DNA of 64,000 nucleotides from Streptomyces iranensis (GTDB lineage: Bacteria; Actinomycetota; Actinomycetes; Streptomycetales; Streptomycetaceae): the NCBI RefSeq assembly GCF_017874715.1, contig NZ_JAGGLR010000022.1, positions 1 to 64,000 of the forward strand. The letters are read 5' to 3'. This document shows, piece by piece, positions 35,301 through 42,900 of this stretch; position 1 is the stretch's first letter; each line of letters begins with the position of its first letter. The notes beneath the pieces are model-generated. The model saw only the letters and a list, made by a program, of their open reading frames with translations, was not told where the DNA came from and did no database searches. The position numbers were made by a program, and so were the translations under genes.

Positions 35301-38300
35301 ATCCGATCGAGGTGCAAGCGCTGCTGGCTACTTATGGGCGGGAGCGTGAGGGGGGTCGGCCGTTGCGGCTGGGGTCGCTGAAGTCCAACATCGGGCACAC
35401 GCAATCGGCCGCCGGTGTGGGTGGTGTGATCAAGATGGTCATGGCCTTGGACCAGGAGATGCTGCCGCGCACGTTGCATGTCGACCAGCCGTCATCGCAC
35501 GTGGACTGGGGTGCGGGTGCGGTGGAGTTGCTGGCTGAGGCTGTGGCTTGGCCGCGTGGGGAGCGGGCCCGGCGGGCGGGTGTGTCTTCCTTCGGCGTGT
35601 CCGGGACCAATGCGCACGTCATCATCGAGGAAGCACCGGCAGAGGAATCTGCTGGTGGCGGTGTGGCGCCCGTGGTGATGCCTGGTGTGGTGCCGTGGGT
35701 GGTGTCGGGGCGTAGTGCGGGGGCGTTGGCGGCTCAGGCAGGTCGGCTGCTGGAGTACGTGCGTGCTGCTCAGGCTGATGGTGGTGGCGTGGACGTGGTG
35801 GGTGTGGGGCGTGCTCTGGTGGGCTCCCGTGCGGTGTTCGAGCACCGCGCTGTTGTCCTTGGTTCGGATGTCGAGCAGCTTGAGGCTGGTCTCGGGGCGG
35901 TGGCGCGGGGTGAGGCCGTTGGTGGTGGTGTGGTGGGTCGTGTGCGGTCGGGGGTGGGTCGGCCGGTGTTCGTTTTCCCTGGTCAGGGTGCGCAGTGGGC
36001 GGGTATGGGTGCGCGGTTGCTGGATGAGTCGGTGGTGTTCGCTGAAGCCATCGCCGAGTGTGAGCGGTTGCTGTCGCGGTGGGTGGACTGGTCTGTGCGG
36101 GCGGTGTTGCGGCAGGAGGTGGGTGCGCCGTCCTTGGATCGGGTGGATGTGGTTCAGCCGGTGTCGTTTGCGGTGATGGGGGCGCTGGCCAAGGTGTGGC
36201 GGTCGTTTGGTGTGGAGCCGGCGGCGGTGGTGGGGCATTCCCAGGGTGAGGTGGCGGCCGCGTATGTGGCGGGTCTGTTGTCGCTGGAGGATGCGTGCCG
36301 GGTGGTGGCGCTTCGGTCGCGGTTGATTGGTGAGCGTCTGGCGGGGCTGGGCGGGATGCTCTCAGTGGCCGTGTCCGAGCAGGAGGCTGTGGAGCGGATT
36401 GAGGCCGGTGTCTGGGCTGGGGTGGAGGTGGCTGCGGTCAACGGTCCTGGTTCAGTGGTGGTGGCTGGGCCTGCGGAGGCGGTGGAGCGGGTGCGGGCCG
36501 TATGTGAGGAGCAGGAGGTGCGGGCGCGCCTGATCCCGGTGGACTACGCCTCCCACACCGCACAGGTTGACCAGATCCGCGCCGACCTGGCCGAGGTTCT
36601 GGGTGGTTTGAGTCCTCGGAGTGGTGGCGAGTGGGTGCCGTTGTTGTCGACGGTGACTGGGCAGTGGGTCTCGCCCGGCGAGATGGATGGTGGGTATTGG
36701 TTCCGGAATCTGCGGCAGCCGGTGCGCTTCTCCGAGGCCGTGGATGCCCTCGCCGCTGAGGGTTATGGGGTCTTTGTTGAGGTCAGTGCGCATCCGGTGC
36801 TGACAGTGGGCGTGGAAGAGGCCGTGGAGGCCGCCGGTGGTCAGGCGGTGGTGACCGGCACCTTGCGCCGTGACCAGGACACACTCAGGCAGGTTCTGAC
36901 CTCCCTCGCCCAGCTGCATGTCCATGGGGCGGCTGTTGACTGGAAACCTGCCCTCGGTGTGGTGGCCACGGACGACAGCACTGCGGTAGATGGCCGCGCA
37001 CCGATGCTGGACCTGCCCACGTATGCCTTCCAGCGGGAGCGCTACTGGCTCGACGCTCCGCCCGCCGCAACCGACGCCACCGGCCTTGGCCTGGAAGCCC
37101 TTGAACACGCCCTCCTCGGAGCCGCAGTTCCCCTAGCGGATCAAGGACATGTCCTCACCGGACGCATCTCGTTGGAGACCCATCCGTGGCTGGCTGACCA
37201 CCGGGTTTTGGGGTCGGTGGTGGTGCCACCGGCCGCGCTGGCCGAGTTGGCGCTGACCGCTTCGCATCGCGCGGGATGCGAGGGAATCCAGGAGCTCACT
37301 CTCGGAGATCCGTTGTCCCTTCCGGAGCGAGGTGGTGTCCAGCTTCAGGTTGTGGTCGGCGAGGCCGGACAAGACGGTCTGCGCAGCGTCTATGTGCAAT
37401 CCCGCCTTGAAGCTGTCGACGCCGTATGGGTTCGCCATGCCACGGGTTCGTTGGTGGCGGGGGAGCCGGTTGGTGTTGGTGGTGGGGTGGTTTTGGAGCA
37501 GTGGCCTCCGGTGGGTGCTGAGGCGGTGATGTCGGATCCGGAGGGGTTCTATGCCGGGCTCGCTGAGCGTGGGTTTGGTTATGGTCCGGCTTTCCGGGGG
37601 TTGGAGACGGTCTGGCGGCGTGGTGAGGAGGTGTTCGCTCAGGTTCGTCTTCCGCGGGAGCGGGTTGGCGAGGTGGAGCGGTTTGGGGTGCATCCGGCGC
37701 TGCTGGACGCCGCTTTGCATGCGGTGGCGTTGATCGCCTCGGACGAGGACGAGCAAGCCATACGTGTTCCGTTTGCGTGGTTGGGGGTGCGGTTGCATGC
37801 TTCGGGTGCGTCGGTGGTGCGGGTGCGGTTGACTCGGGCGGGGTCGGATGCGGTGGCGTTGGAGGTGGCGGACGCGGCGGGCCAGCCGGTGGTGTCTATT
37901 GAGTCGCTGGGTCTGCGGCCGGTTTCGGCTGAGCAGTTGCAGGCGGCCCAGACCGGTCGTTATGACTCGCTGTTCCAGTTGGACTGGCAGCCGGTGGCCA
38001 CGCTCCCTCCGGTTGTTGCTGGGGGTTTGTGGGCGGTTGTGGGGCCGGATGCCGGGCTGGGTGAGGCGGTGGTCCGTGCGGGCGGGTCGTGTGCTCGGTA
38101 CGGGGACGTGTCCGCGTTGATCAGCGCGCTCGATGAGGGCGTAGCCATACCTGGGACCGTGGTGCTGTCCTGCCCGACGAGCAGTGGTGAGGACGTGGTT
38201 GTCGGGGTGCGGGAGTCGCTGTCCGCTGTGCTGTCTTCGGTGCAGCGGTGGCTGGATGAGGAGCGGTTGGTTGCTTCTCGTCTGGTGGTGGCCACCTGTG

Positions 38301-39904
38301 GTGCGGTCGCCCCTGTGGCGGGTGAGGACGTTGCGGGTCTGGTGCAGGCTCCGGTGTGGGGTTTGTTGCGGTCGGTGCAGACCGAGAATCCCGGCCGGTT
38401 CCTCCTGCTGGACCACGACCCCGACCACGACCCCGAGCACGGCAGCGAGATCAGCCCTGCTGCGGCGGACGCGGTGGTCCGGGTCATCGCCACTGGCGAG
38501 GAGTCCCAGCTGGCGGTTCGGGGCGAGACCGTCCTGGTCCCGCGCTTGTCTCGTGTGGTCAAGCCCGCGACGGACCCTGAGGCGTCTGCGCCGATGGTCT
38601 CTGGCGGGACGGTGTTGGTGACGGGGGCGTCGGGTGTGTTGGCGGGTGTGGTGTCTCGGCATCTGGTGGCTGGGCATGGGGTGGAGCATTTGTTGCTGGC
38701 CAGCCGTAGGGGCTCGGATGCTCCGGGGGTGGCGGGGTTGGTGGCCGAGTTGGAGGCGGCTGGGGCGTCGGTCACGGTGGCCGCGTGTGATGTGGCCGAC
38801 CGCGATGCGGTACGTGAGCTGCTGGCCGCCATCCCGGCACAGCTTCCGCTGCGGGGAGTGGTTCACACTGCTGCGGTGGTGGACGACGGTGTTGTCGAAG
38901 GGCTGACGGATGAGCGTGTTCAGCGGGTGTTGGCGCCGAAGGTGGATGCGGCCTGGCATCTGCATGAGTTGACCCGGGATATGGGCCTGGAGGCGTTCGT
39001 GTTGTATTCCTCCGTCGCCTCCACCCTGGGTGCCGGTGGGCAGGGGAGTTACGCGGCGGCCAACGCCTTCCTCGACGCTCTGGCTCAGCACCGCCATGCC
39101 CAGGGCCTGCCCGCCGTGTCCCTCGCCTGGGGCCTGTGGGCACAGGCCAGCGGAATCACCCAGAACCTCAACGAGACAGATCTCGCCCGCATGGACAGGT
39201 TGGGGATCGTTCCGATGGCCACTGAGGATGCCTTGGCGCTGTTTGATCGGTCGATGCACGCGGACCGTGCTGCGGTGTTGCCGGTGCGGTTGGACCTCAA
39301 GGCGTTCCGGGATCGGTCGATGCCCGTACCGCCGGTGCTGCGTCAGTTGGTGCGCAGGCCGGTCCGGAAGGCAGTGGCCGGGAATGGCAGTGGCTTGGGC
39401 ACCGAGTGGCGCGACTCGGTCGCCAGGGTCGTTCCGGAAGAGCGGGAGCGGCTGGTGCTGGACCTGGTCCGTACCCACGTCGCCACGGTGCTGGGACGAA
39501 CCGATCCGTACGGAATCGAGGAGAGGCGAGCGCTCAAGGAGTTGGGCTTCGACTCCCTCACCGCGGTCGAGCTCCGGAACCAGCTCAGCAACATCACCGG
39601 ACTACGTCTGCCGACCACTCTGGTCTTCGACCATCCGACTCCAGCGGCCATTGCCAACGTTCTGCTCAAGCAGATCGACGGGGCTCCGCAGACCACTGCG
39701 CAGGGCATCATGAGCGAGATCGACAAATTGGAAGCGGCCCTTGCCGGTATTGACTGGGCCGATACCGAGGCGGCCGTCGTTTCCACGCGCCTACGCGGGC
39801 TCCTCACTAAGTGGGGCAGGAATTCCGATCCGGATACCGAAGACCTCGGAACTGCATCGGCTGATGAGCTATTCAGCATTCTCGACGGCGAGCTGGAACG
39901 TTAA
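23321..39904 (+). CDS. Modular type I PKS, modules 1-3 (PKS1)
   Basis: A 5527-residue protein: degenerate ACP-like domain (24-100), then three modules of KS-AT-DH-KR-ACP. Approximate residues: KS1 126-552, AT1 670-974, DH1 1042-1324, KR1 1525-1747, ACP1 Ser1841; KS2 1902-2327, AT2 2439-2742, DH2 2817-3101, KR2 3304-3517, ACP2 Ser3618; KS3 3680-4106, AT3 4216-4517, DH3 4592-4869, KR3 5097-5314, ACP3 Ser5412; C-terminal docking 5455-5527. All three KS have DTACSSS. All three AT have GHSQG and YASH, the methylmalonyl pattern. No ER is present. The predicted output is a trimethyl triene segment. GTG 23321 is chosen because GGAAGGG (23308-23314) lies 6 nt upstream; an in-frame TTG at 23300 is less likely. 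It is followed 35 bp later by PKS2. Confidence 0.97.
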   Translation: MRDRRVLTDAELRDRLSDASEKRQFEIVLALVREEIAQILGSRSPEDIAEQASFRSLGVYREKRQQLISNLIERSGVRLPSTALFDYPNPAALARYVRSRIVGDVADVAPASVGATEDDDDRRDADDPIAVVGLACRYPGGVSSPDELWDVVATGRNTISDFPTDRGWDLENLFDPDPAHAGTSYSRKGGFLHDAADFDAEFFGMSPREALAVDPQQRLLLETSWEAIETAGINPLELRGTPTGVYLGVIYNDYASRLSTFPGELEGYLLNGSRQSVASGRVAYVLGLEGPAVSMDTACSSSLVALHQASAALRRGECSMALAGGVAVMSAPGLFLEFSRQRGMAVDGVCKAFADAADGAGFSEGVGVLLLERLSDARARGHRVLAVVRGSAVNQDGASNGLTAPNGPSQERVIRQALANARLTTADVDAVEGHGTGTTLGDPIEAQALLATYGQGREEGRPLWLGSLKSNIGHSQSAAGVGGVIKMVMALNREVLPRTLYVDRPSSHVDWDAGAVELLTEAVAWPRGERVRRAGVSSFGVSGTNAHLILEEAPTEEASNGEMVSAGGGVAPGVMPGVVPWVVSGRSAGALAAQAGRLLEYVRAAQAGGGGVDAVGVGCALVGSRAVFEHRAVVLGSDVEQLEAGLAGVARGEAVGGGVVGRVRSGVGRPVFVFPGQGAQWVGMGARLLDESVVFAEGIAECERVLSGWVDWSVRAVLRQEAGAPSLDRVDVVQPVSFAVMVALAKVWRSFGVEPAAVVGHSQGEVAAAYVAGLLSLEDACKVVALRSRLIGERLAGLGGMLSVAVSEQEALGRIGAGVWGGVEVAAVNGPGSVVVAGPAEAVERVRAVCEAEGVRARLIPVDYASHTTQVEQIRTELAEVLGGLSPRGGGEWVPLLSTVTGQWVSPGEMDGGYWFRNLRQPVRFAEAVDALAAEGYGVFVEVSAHPVLTVGVEEAVEAAGGQAVVTGTLRRDQDTVGQVLTSVAQLHVNGVAVDWAPVLGAVAGSDGGALVSLPTYAFQRERYWLDAPTVAVDATGLGLETLEHSLLGAAVPLAEGGQLFTGRISLETHPWLADHQVWGTVLVPGAALIELAMHAVTHVGQQGIEDIALEAPLAVPEGETVHLQVVVGEAQQDGQREFSIHSRMDSDDVDLGWKRHATGSSCAAVDVEPVSETLSGANWPPPGAAPVDIDELYAGFAGRGYEYGPLFQGVRAAWRLGDVVFVEVCLPEGVDGGGFGVHPALLDAAFQALLIVGGQGSGEGSEQVRLPFAVSGVRLVGRGAVRLRVGVRSVGVDEVAVDLADEDGRFVGVVESLMVRSVSVGQLAAVGVGRDCLFGVEWEEVAAEAVAGAVVGPVVGLLQGGDVVALERLAGCGVVPDVVVLTVPGDADCGSGGVVGGVHRVVGEIAAVLGMFVTDERWSGSRLLVRTSGAVVVEPGEGVCSFAGAAVWGLVRSAQVEHPDRFLLADVVADERDGGVGLDAGVVGGLVACGEPQLAVRGDVVRRARLARVSGAAAVERVGGWRGPGTVLVTGGTGTLGGLVARHLVAEHGVEHVLLVSRRGLGAPGAPELCEQIEELGGRVTVRSCDTSDRDAVRELLAGVPAEVPLRGVVHAAGVLDDATVEGLGQEQIERVLAPKVDAAWHLHELTQDMDLAAFVLFSSAAGVLGNAGQANYAAANTFLDALAQHRRAQGLPAVSLAWGLWAQDSGMTGHLDHEDHARLNRTGITPMTTEEGLALLDMAVDADRPSLLLARLSLTAVQRHVANGGTLLSLYRGLVKSPVRRTGSTAATTLQQRVAALDDAERYDLILATVRTHIAKVLGHSNADTVDGDRALKDLGFDSLTAVELRNQLGTATGLRLPTTLVFDYPTPSAIARYLDGRLGTGERSDGADVAPAVVGVDTEPIAIVGVGCRYPGGVASPEELWDLVSGGTDAISGFPVDRGWDLEALYDPDPDRAGKSYAIDGGFLNDAADFDAEFFGMSPREALAVDPQQRLLLEASWEAMERAGLDPAELRGSATGVFMGVMYSDYASRLRKFPGELEGYLVSGSAGSVASGRLAYTFGLEGPAVTVDTACSSSLVALHQASAALRSGECSMALAGGATVMSTPGLFLEFSRQRGLSVDGRCKAFAEGADGTGFGEGVGVLLLERLSDARARGHRVLAVVRGSAVNQDGASNGLTAPNGPSQERVIRQALANARLTTADVDAVEGHGTGTRLGDPIEAQALLATYGREREGGRPLWLGSLKSNIGHAQAAAGVGGVIKMVMALNREMLPRTLHVDRPSSHVDWDAGAVELLAEAVAWPRGERVRRAGVSSFGVSGTNAHVILEEASVEEAPNVEVVSAGGGVTPWVVSGRSAGGLAAQAGRLLEYVRAAQADGGGVDVVGVGCALVGSRAVFEHRAVVLGSDVEELGAGLAGVARGEAVGGGVVGRVRSGVGRPVFVFPGQGAQWVGMGARLLDESVVFAEGIAECERVLSGWVDWSVRGVLRQEVGTPSLDRVDVVQPVSFAVMVALAGVWRSFGVEPAAVVGHSQGEVAAAYVAGLLSLEDACKVVALRSRLIGERLAGLGGMLSVALSRDEAVERIEAGVWGGVEVAAVNGPGSVVVAGPAQAVERVRAVCEEQEVRARLIPVDYASHTAQIEQIRAELAQALDGLAPAAPQGRGVPLLSTVTGQWVSPGEMDGGYWFRNLRQPVRFAEAVDALAAEGYGVFVEVSAHPVLTVGVEEAVEAAGGQAVVTGTLRRDQDTLRQALTSLAQLHVNGVAVDWKPALGVVATDDSTAADGRAPMLDLPTYAFQRERYWLDAPTVAADATGLGLESVEHPLLGAAVDTAGSESILLTGRLSLQTHPWLTDHQVMGAVLVPGAALMEMATRAGEHIGCNRLEELTLEAPLVLPEQGGVQVQVAVEEADASGFRPVSVHSRVEVGETSSESVWTRNASGLLGVPQQDEQHQPMLEQWPPAGAQQMALDPDELYAGFAGRGYEYGPLFQGVRAAWRLGDAVFVEVCLPEGVDGGGFGVHPALLDAAFQALLIVGGQGSGEGSEQVRLPFAVSGVRLVGRGAVRLRVGVRSVGVDEVAVDLADEDGRFVGVVESLMVRSVSVGQLAAVGVGRDCLFGVEWEEVAAEAVAGAVVGPVVGLLQGGDVVALERLAGCGVVPDVVVLTVPADADEGSGGVVGGVHRVVGEIAAVLGMFVSDEQWSGSRLLVRTSGAVVVEPGEEVCSFAGAAVWGLVRSAQVEHPDRFLLADVVADERDGGVGLDAGVVGGLVACGEPQLAVRGDVVRRARLTRVSGAGAAELTERWQGPGTVLVTGGTGTLGGLVARHLVAEHGVGHLLLAGRRGPDAPGVAELVAELEAAGASVTVAACDVADRDEVRELLAGVPAEVPLRGVVHAAGVLDDATVEGLGQEQIERVLAPKVDAAWHLHELTQDMDLAAFVLFSSAAGVLGSAGQGNYAAANTFLDALAQHRRAQGLPGVSLAWGLWAQDSGMTGHLDHEDHARLNRTGITPMTTEEGLALFDVAQGVGRGVVLPVRVDVRAFRGRGGVSVPALLRNVVRGAVRRVAAERDGAGAWRDRLAGVAPRERERLLLELVCSHVATVLGHADAAGIDSDRALRDLGFDSLTAVELRNQLGAATGLRLPTTLAFDHPSPRAVASYLDQELGAGVGSDAAVVVPAVVGVDVEPIAIVGVGCRYPGGVASPEGLWDLVAGGVDAISGFPVDRGWDLEGLYDPDPARAGTSYVRSGGFLHEAADFDAEFFGMSPREALAVDPQQRLLLEASWEAMERAGVDPAGLRGSATGVFMGVMYNDYASRLTALPADLEGYLGSGSAGSVASGRLAYVFGLEGPAVTVDTACSSSLVALHQASVALRGGECSMALAGGVAVMSTPGTFVEFSRQRGLSVDGRCKAYAEGADGTGWGEGVGVLLLERLSDARARGHRVLAVVRGSAVNQDGASNGLTAPNGPSQERVIRQALANARLSAADVDAVEGHGTGTTLGDPIEVQALLATYGREREGGRPLRLGSLKSNIGHTQSAAGVGGVIKMVMALDQEMLPRTLHVDQPSSHVDWGAGAVELLAEAVAWPRGERARRAGVSSFGVSGTNAHVIIEEAPAEESAGGGVAPVVMPGVVPWVVSGRSAGALAAQAGRLLEYVRAAQADGGGVDVVGVGRALVGSRAVFEHRAVVLGSDVEQLEAGLGAVARGEAVGGGVVGRVRSGVGRPVFVFPGQGAQWAGMGARLLDESVVFAEAIAECERLLSRWVDWSVRAVLRQEVGAPSLDRVDVVQPVSFAVMGALAKVWRSFGVEPAAVVGHSQGEVAAAYVAGLLSLEDACRVVALRSRLIGERLAGLGGMLSVAVSEQEAVERIEAGVWAGVEVAAVNGPGSVVVAGPAEAVERVRAVCEEQEVRARLIPVDYASHTAQVDQIRADLAEVLGGLSPRSGGEWVPLLSTVTGQWVSPGEMDGGYWFRNLRQPVRFSEAVDALAAEGYGVFVEVSAHPVLTVGVEEAVEAAGGQAVVTGTLRRDQDTLRQVLTSLAQLHVHGAAVDWKPALGVVATDDSTAVDGRAPMLDLPTYAFQRERYWLDAPPAATDATGLGLEALEHALLGAAVPLADQGHVLTGRISLETHPWLADHRVLGSVVVPPAALAELALTASHRAGCEGIQELTLGDPLSLPERGGVQLQVVVGEAGQDGLRSVYVQSRLEAVDAVWVRHATGSLVAGEPVGVGGGVVLEQWPPVGAEAVMSDPEGFYAGLAERGFGYGPAFRGLETVWRRGEEVFAQVRLPRERVGEVERFGVHPALLDAALHAVALIASDEDEQAIRVPFAWLGVRLHASGASVVRVRLTRAGSDAVALEVADAAGQPVVSIESLGLRPVSAEQLQAAQTGRYDSLFQLDWQPVATLPPVVAGGLWAVVGPDAGLGEAVVRAGGSCARYGDVSALISALDEGVAIPGTVVLSCPTSSGEDVVVGVRESLSAVLSSVQRWLDEERLVASRLVVATCGAVAPVAGEDVAGLVQAPVWGLLRSVQTENPGRFLLLDHDPDHDPEHGSEISPAAADAVVRVIATGEESQLAVRGETVLVPRLSRVVKPATDPEASAPMVSGGTVLVTGASGVLAGVVSRHLVAGHGVEHLLLASRRGSDAPGVAGLVAELEAAGASVTVAACDVADRDAVRELLAAIPAQLPLRGVVHTAAVVDDGVVEGLTDERVQRVLAPKVDAAWHLHELTRDMGLEAFVLYSSVASTLGAGGQGSYAAANAFLDALAQHRHAQGLPAVSLAWGLWAQASGITQNLNETDLARMDRLGIVPMATEDALALFDRSMHADRAAVLPVRLDLKAFRDRSMPVPPVLRQLVRRPVRKAVAGNGSGLGTEWRDSVARVVPEERERLVLDLVRTHVATVLGRTDPYGIEERRALKELGFDSLTAVELRNQLSNITGLRLPTTLVFDHPTPAAIANVLLKQIDGAPQTTAQGIMSEIDKLEAALAGIDWADTEAAVVSTRLRGLLTKWGRNSDPDTEDLGTASADELFSILDGELER
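23390..23620 (+). other. ACP-like domain lacking the phosphopantetheine serine
   Basis: The segment REEIAQILGSRSPEDIAEQA, then FRSLGVYREKRQQLISNLI and RLPSTALFDYPNPAALARYV, aligns end to end with the functional ACPs of the same protein. Where those have LGFDSLTAVELRN, this has LGVYREKRQQLISN, so Arg61 replaces the serine that carries the cofactor and Tyr60 the Asp. It cannot carry an acyl chain in the normal way. It may be a relic of a loading ACP or a docking module. Confidence 0.88.
23690..28965 (+). other. PKS module 1: KS-AT(methylmalonyl)-DH-KR-ACP
   Basis: KS Cys299 lies in DTACSSS. AT has GHSQG and YASH. DH has HQVWGTVLVP and HPALLDAAFQ. KR has TGGTGTLG, LDD (B-type) and the catalytic Ser and Tyr (NYAAANT). 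ACP has GFDSL. The expected output is a 2-methyl-2-enoyl unit. The AT-to-DH part (about 25540-26530) is nearly identical to module 7. Confidence 0.9.
25540..26530 (+). repeat. Duplicated AT-to-DH block (copy in module 7 at about 57920-58920)
   Basis: The two blocks are nearly identical from inside AT through the AT-DH linker to the DH start, including synonymous positions. Identity falls sharply inside the DH, where module 1 reads HQVWGTVLVPG and module 7 HRVLGSVLVPP. This looks like a recombination breakpoint. Confidence 0.85.
29020..34300 (+). other. PKS module 2: KS-AT(methylmalonyl)-DH-KR-ACP
   Basis: KS has DTACSSS, AT has GHSQG and YASH, DH has HQVMGAVLVP and HPALLDAAFQ. KR is B-type with LDD, and ACP Ser3618 is intact. 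The DH-KR part (about 32224-33175) is nearly identical in DNA to 26893-27845 of module 1. Confidence 0.9.
34350..39670 (+). other. PKS module 3: KS-AT(methylmalonyl)-DH-KR-ACP
   Basis: AT has GHSQG and YASH. DH has HRVLGSVVVP and HPALLDAALH. KR belongs to a second subtype with TGASGVLAG and VDD in place of TGGTGTLG and LDD, shared with modules 5, 6 and 7. It still has the catalytic Ser and Tyr (SYAAANAF). The third methyl-branched double bond is predicted. Confidence 0.9.
34360..35110 (+). repeat. Duplicated KS block (copies at about 50650-51300 and 56078-56860)
   Basis: The KS N-terminal halves of modules 3, 6 and 7 are nearly identical in DNA and share the same G-ending codon style (for example GGGGTGGGGTGTCGGTATCC). 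Parts of the same block also appear in modules 5 and 8 after about 45330 and 62190. Confidence 0.85.
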
Positions 39905-39939
39905 GGATCTCCGGGCGTAAAGGAAGGCGGGATAGAACC

Positions 39940-42900
39940 ATGTCGGTTGACGAGAAGACTCTCGATTATCTGCGGCGTGCTACGGCCGACCTTCGCGATG
40001 CCCGTGGGCGTCTGCGTGAGTTGGAAGACCGTGCACACGAACCGATTGCCATCGTCGGCATGGCCTGCCGGTATCCGGGGAATGCCGCGTCGCCGGATGA
40101 GCTCTGGACTCTGCTGGCCAACGGTGCAGACGCGCTCTCCGGGTTCCCTGCCGATCGTGGGTGGGCGCTGGAGGATCTGTACGATCCGGACCCGGGTCGG
40201 CCTGGAAAGACCTATGCCGTGAGCGGCGGGTTCCTGCATGATGCGGCGGAATTCGATGCCGAGTTCTTCGGTATTTCTCCGCGTGAGGCGCTGGCGATGG
40301 ATCCGCAGCAGCGGCTCCTGCTGGAGACGTCCTGGGAGGCCATGGAGGCTGCCGGGATCAACCCTTCCGAGCTGAGCGAATCACCAGTCGGAGTATTCAT
40401 CGGAGCCAATGGTCAGGATTACCTTTCGCGGTTCCAGGACGACGCCGAAGACGGTGATGGGTACCTTCTGACGGGTAACACGGCCAGTGCCATGTCCGGC
40501 CGCCTTGCCTATGTGTTCGGCCTTGAGGGTCCGGCGGTGACGGTGGACACCGCGTGTTCCTCGTCGCTGGTGGCTCTGCACCAGGCGAGTGTGGCGCTGC
40601 GCAGTGGTGAGTGCTCGATGGCCCTGGCTGGTGGGGCGACAGTGATGTCCACACCCATCGCATTCGTGGAGTTTTCCCGGCAGCGTGGGCTGGCTGCCGA
40701 CGGCCGCTGCAAGGCGTTTGCCGAGGCGGCGGATGGCACCGGTTGGGGTGAGGGCGTCGGTGTGCTGTTGCTGGAGCGGTTGTCCGATGCGCAGGCCAAG
40801 GGGCACCGCGTTCTGGCGGTGGTGCGTGGTTCTGCGGTCAATCAGGACGGGGCGTCGAATGGGCTGACGGCGCCGAATGGTCCGTCACAGGAGCGGGTGA
40901 TCCGGCAGGCACTGGCCAACGCCCGGCTGTCGGCAGCGGACGTGGACGCCGTCGAGGGTCATGGGACCGGGACCCGGCTGGGTGATCCGATCGAGGCGCA
41001 GGCGCTGCTGGCCACGTATGGGCAGGGTCGGGAGGGCGGTCGGCCGTTGTGGCTGGGAGCGTTGAAGTCGAACATCGGTCATACGCAGGCTGCTGCTGGT
41101 GTGGGTGGTGTGATCAAGATGGTCATGGCCCTGAACCGCGAGATGTTGCCGCGGACGTTGCATGTGGATCGGCCGTCCTCGCATGTGGATTGGGATGCGG
41201 GTGCGGTGGAGTTGCTGGCTGAGGCGGTGGCTTGGCCGCGTGGGGAGTGGGTTCGTAGGGCGGGTGTGTCTTCCTTCGGCGTGTCCGGGACCAATGCTCA
41301 CGTCGTCCTCGAGGAAGCACCGGCAGAGGAGTCTGCTGGTGGGGATGTGGCGCCCGTGGTGCCGTCTGCGGTGGTGCCGTGGGTGGTGTCGGGGCGTAGT
41401 GCGGGTGCGTTGGCGGCTCAGGCGGGCCGACTGCTGGAGCATGTCAGTGCTGCTCAGGTCGACAGTGGCGTGGATGTGGTGGGCGTTGGGCGTGCTCTGG
41501 TGAGCTCTCGTGCGGTGTTCGAGCACCGTGCCGTGGTTCTGGGCTCGGATGTGGACCAGCTGACCGCCGGACTCGTGGGGCTGGCGCAGGGCAAGTCCGT
41601 CGGTGATGCTGGCGGTGGTGTGGTTGCGGGGCGTGTGCGGTCGGGGCGTGTGGCGGTGTTGTTCTCCGGTCAGGGGAGTCAGCGGGCGGGGATGGGGCGG
41701 GAGTTGTATGAGGCCTTTCCTGTGTTCGCATCAGCCTTTGATGAGGTGTGTGCGCGGTTTGATGGGTTGCTGGAGCGGTCGTTGCGGGAGGTGGTGTTTG
41801 CCGACGCTGGTGGTTCTGGTGGTGGTGGGGGTGGTGGGTTGTTGGATCGGACGGTGTTTACGCAGGCGGGGTTGTTTGCGTTGGAGGTGGCGCTGTTTCG
41901 GTTGATGGAGTCTTTTGGGGTGCGGGTGGATTTCCTGGCGGGGCATTCGATTGGTGAGGTGGTGGCGGCGTATGTGGCGGGGGTGTGGTCGCTGGAGGAT
42001 GCCTGCACGCTCGTCGCCGCTCGCGGGCAGTTGATGCAGGATCTGCCTGGTGGTGGGGCGATGGCCTCGGTCCAGGCCACGGCGCAGGAGATGGGTCAGG
42101 TTCTGGAGGATCTGCGGGCTCAGTTCGGGCTCAGCGGTGTGGTGGAGGTTGCGGCGGTTAATGGGCCGGATCAGGTGGTGGTTTCCGGTGAGGCGGCTGC
42201 GGTGGCCCGGGTGGCCGAGCATTGGCGTGGTCTGGGTCGGAAGGTGAAGAGTCTGCGGGTGGGGCATGGGTTCCACTCGGCGTTGATGGAGCCGATGCTG
42301 GACTCCTTCCGGCAGGTGTTGGAAGGACTGTCCTTCGCTCCCCCTCGGCTGACGGTGATCTCCAATGTGACGGGTCGGCCGGCAGAGGCCCAGGAGGTGT
42401 GTTCGCCGGAGTATTGGGTGCGTCATGTCCGGCAGGCGGTGTTGTTCGGGCCGGGTGTGGAGTGGCTGGCCGGGGACGGTCAGGTGACACGGTTTGTGGA
42501 GCTGGGGCCTGACGGCGTTCTGACCGCCATGACCCACAACTGCCTGGCCAACGTGTTCCAGACCCACACCGACAGTGAGAGCGACCCTGGTGCTGAGCCG
42601 GAGGTCATCGCCTCCCTGCGCCGGGATCAGCCCGAGGTCGATGCCGTATTCTCCTGCCTGGCACGGCAGTTCACCACCGGCACCCCCATCGACTGGACCC
42701 CCGTACTCGGCGACTGCGGCAGCGACGCCCCGCAGGCCCGCCTGGATCTGCCCACCTACGCCTTCCAACGTCAACGCTACTGGCCCGAGGCCCAGGCGAA
42801 GGCCGTCGAAGGCCCAACCACGACGGCGTCGGCCAATGAGTCGCGCTTCTGGTCTGCCGTGGATGAGGACGACGCCGAAGCGGTGTCCGCCCTTCTGGGG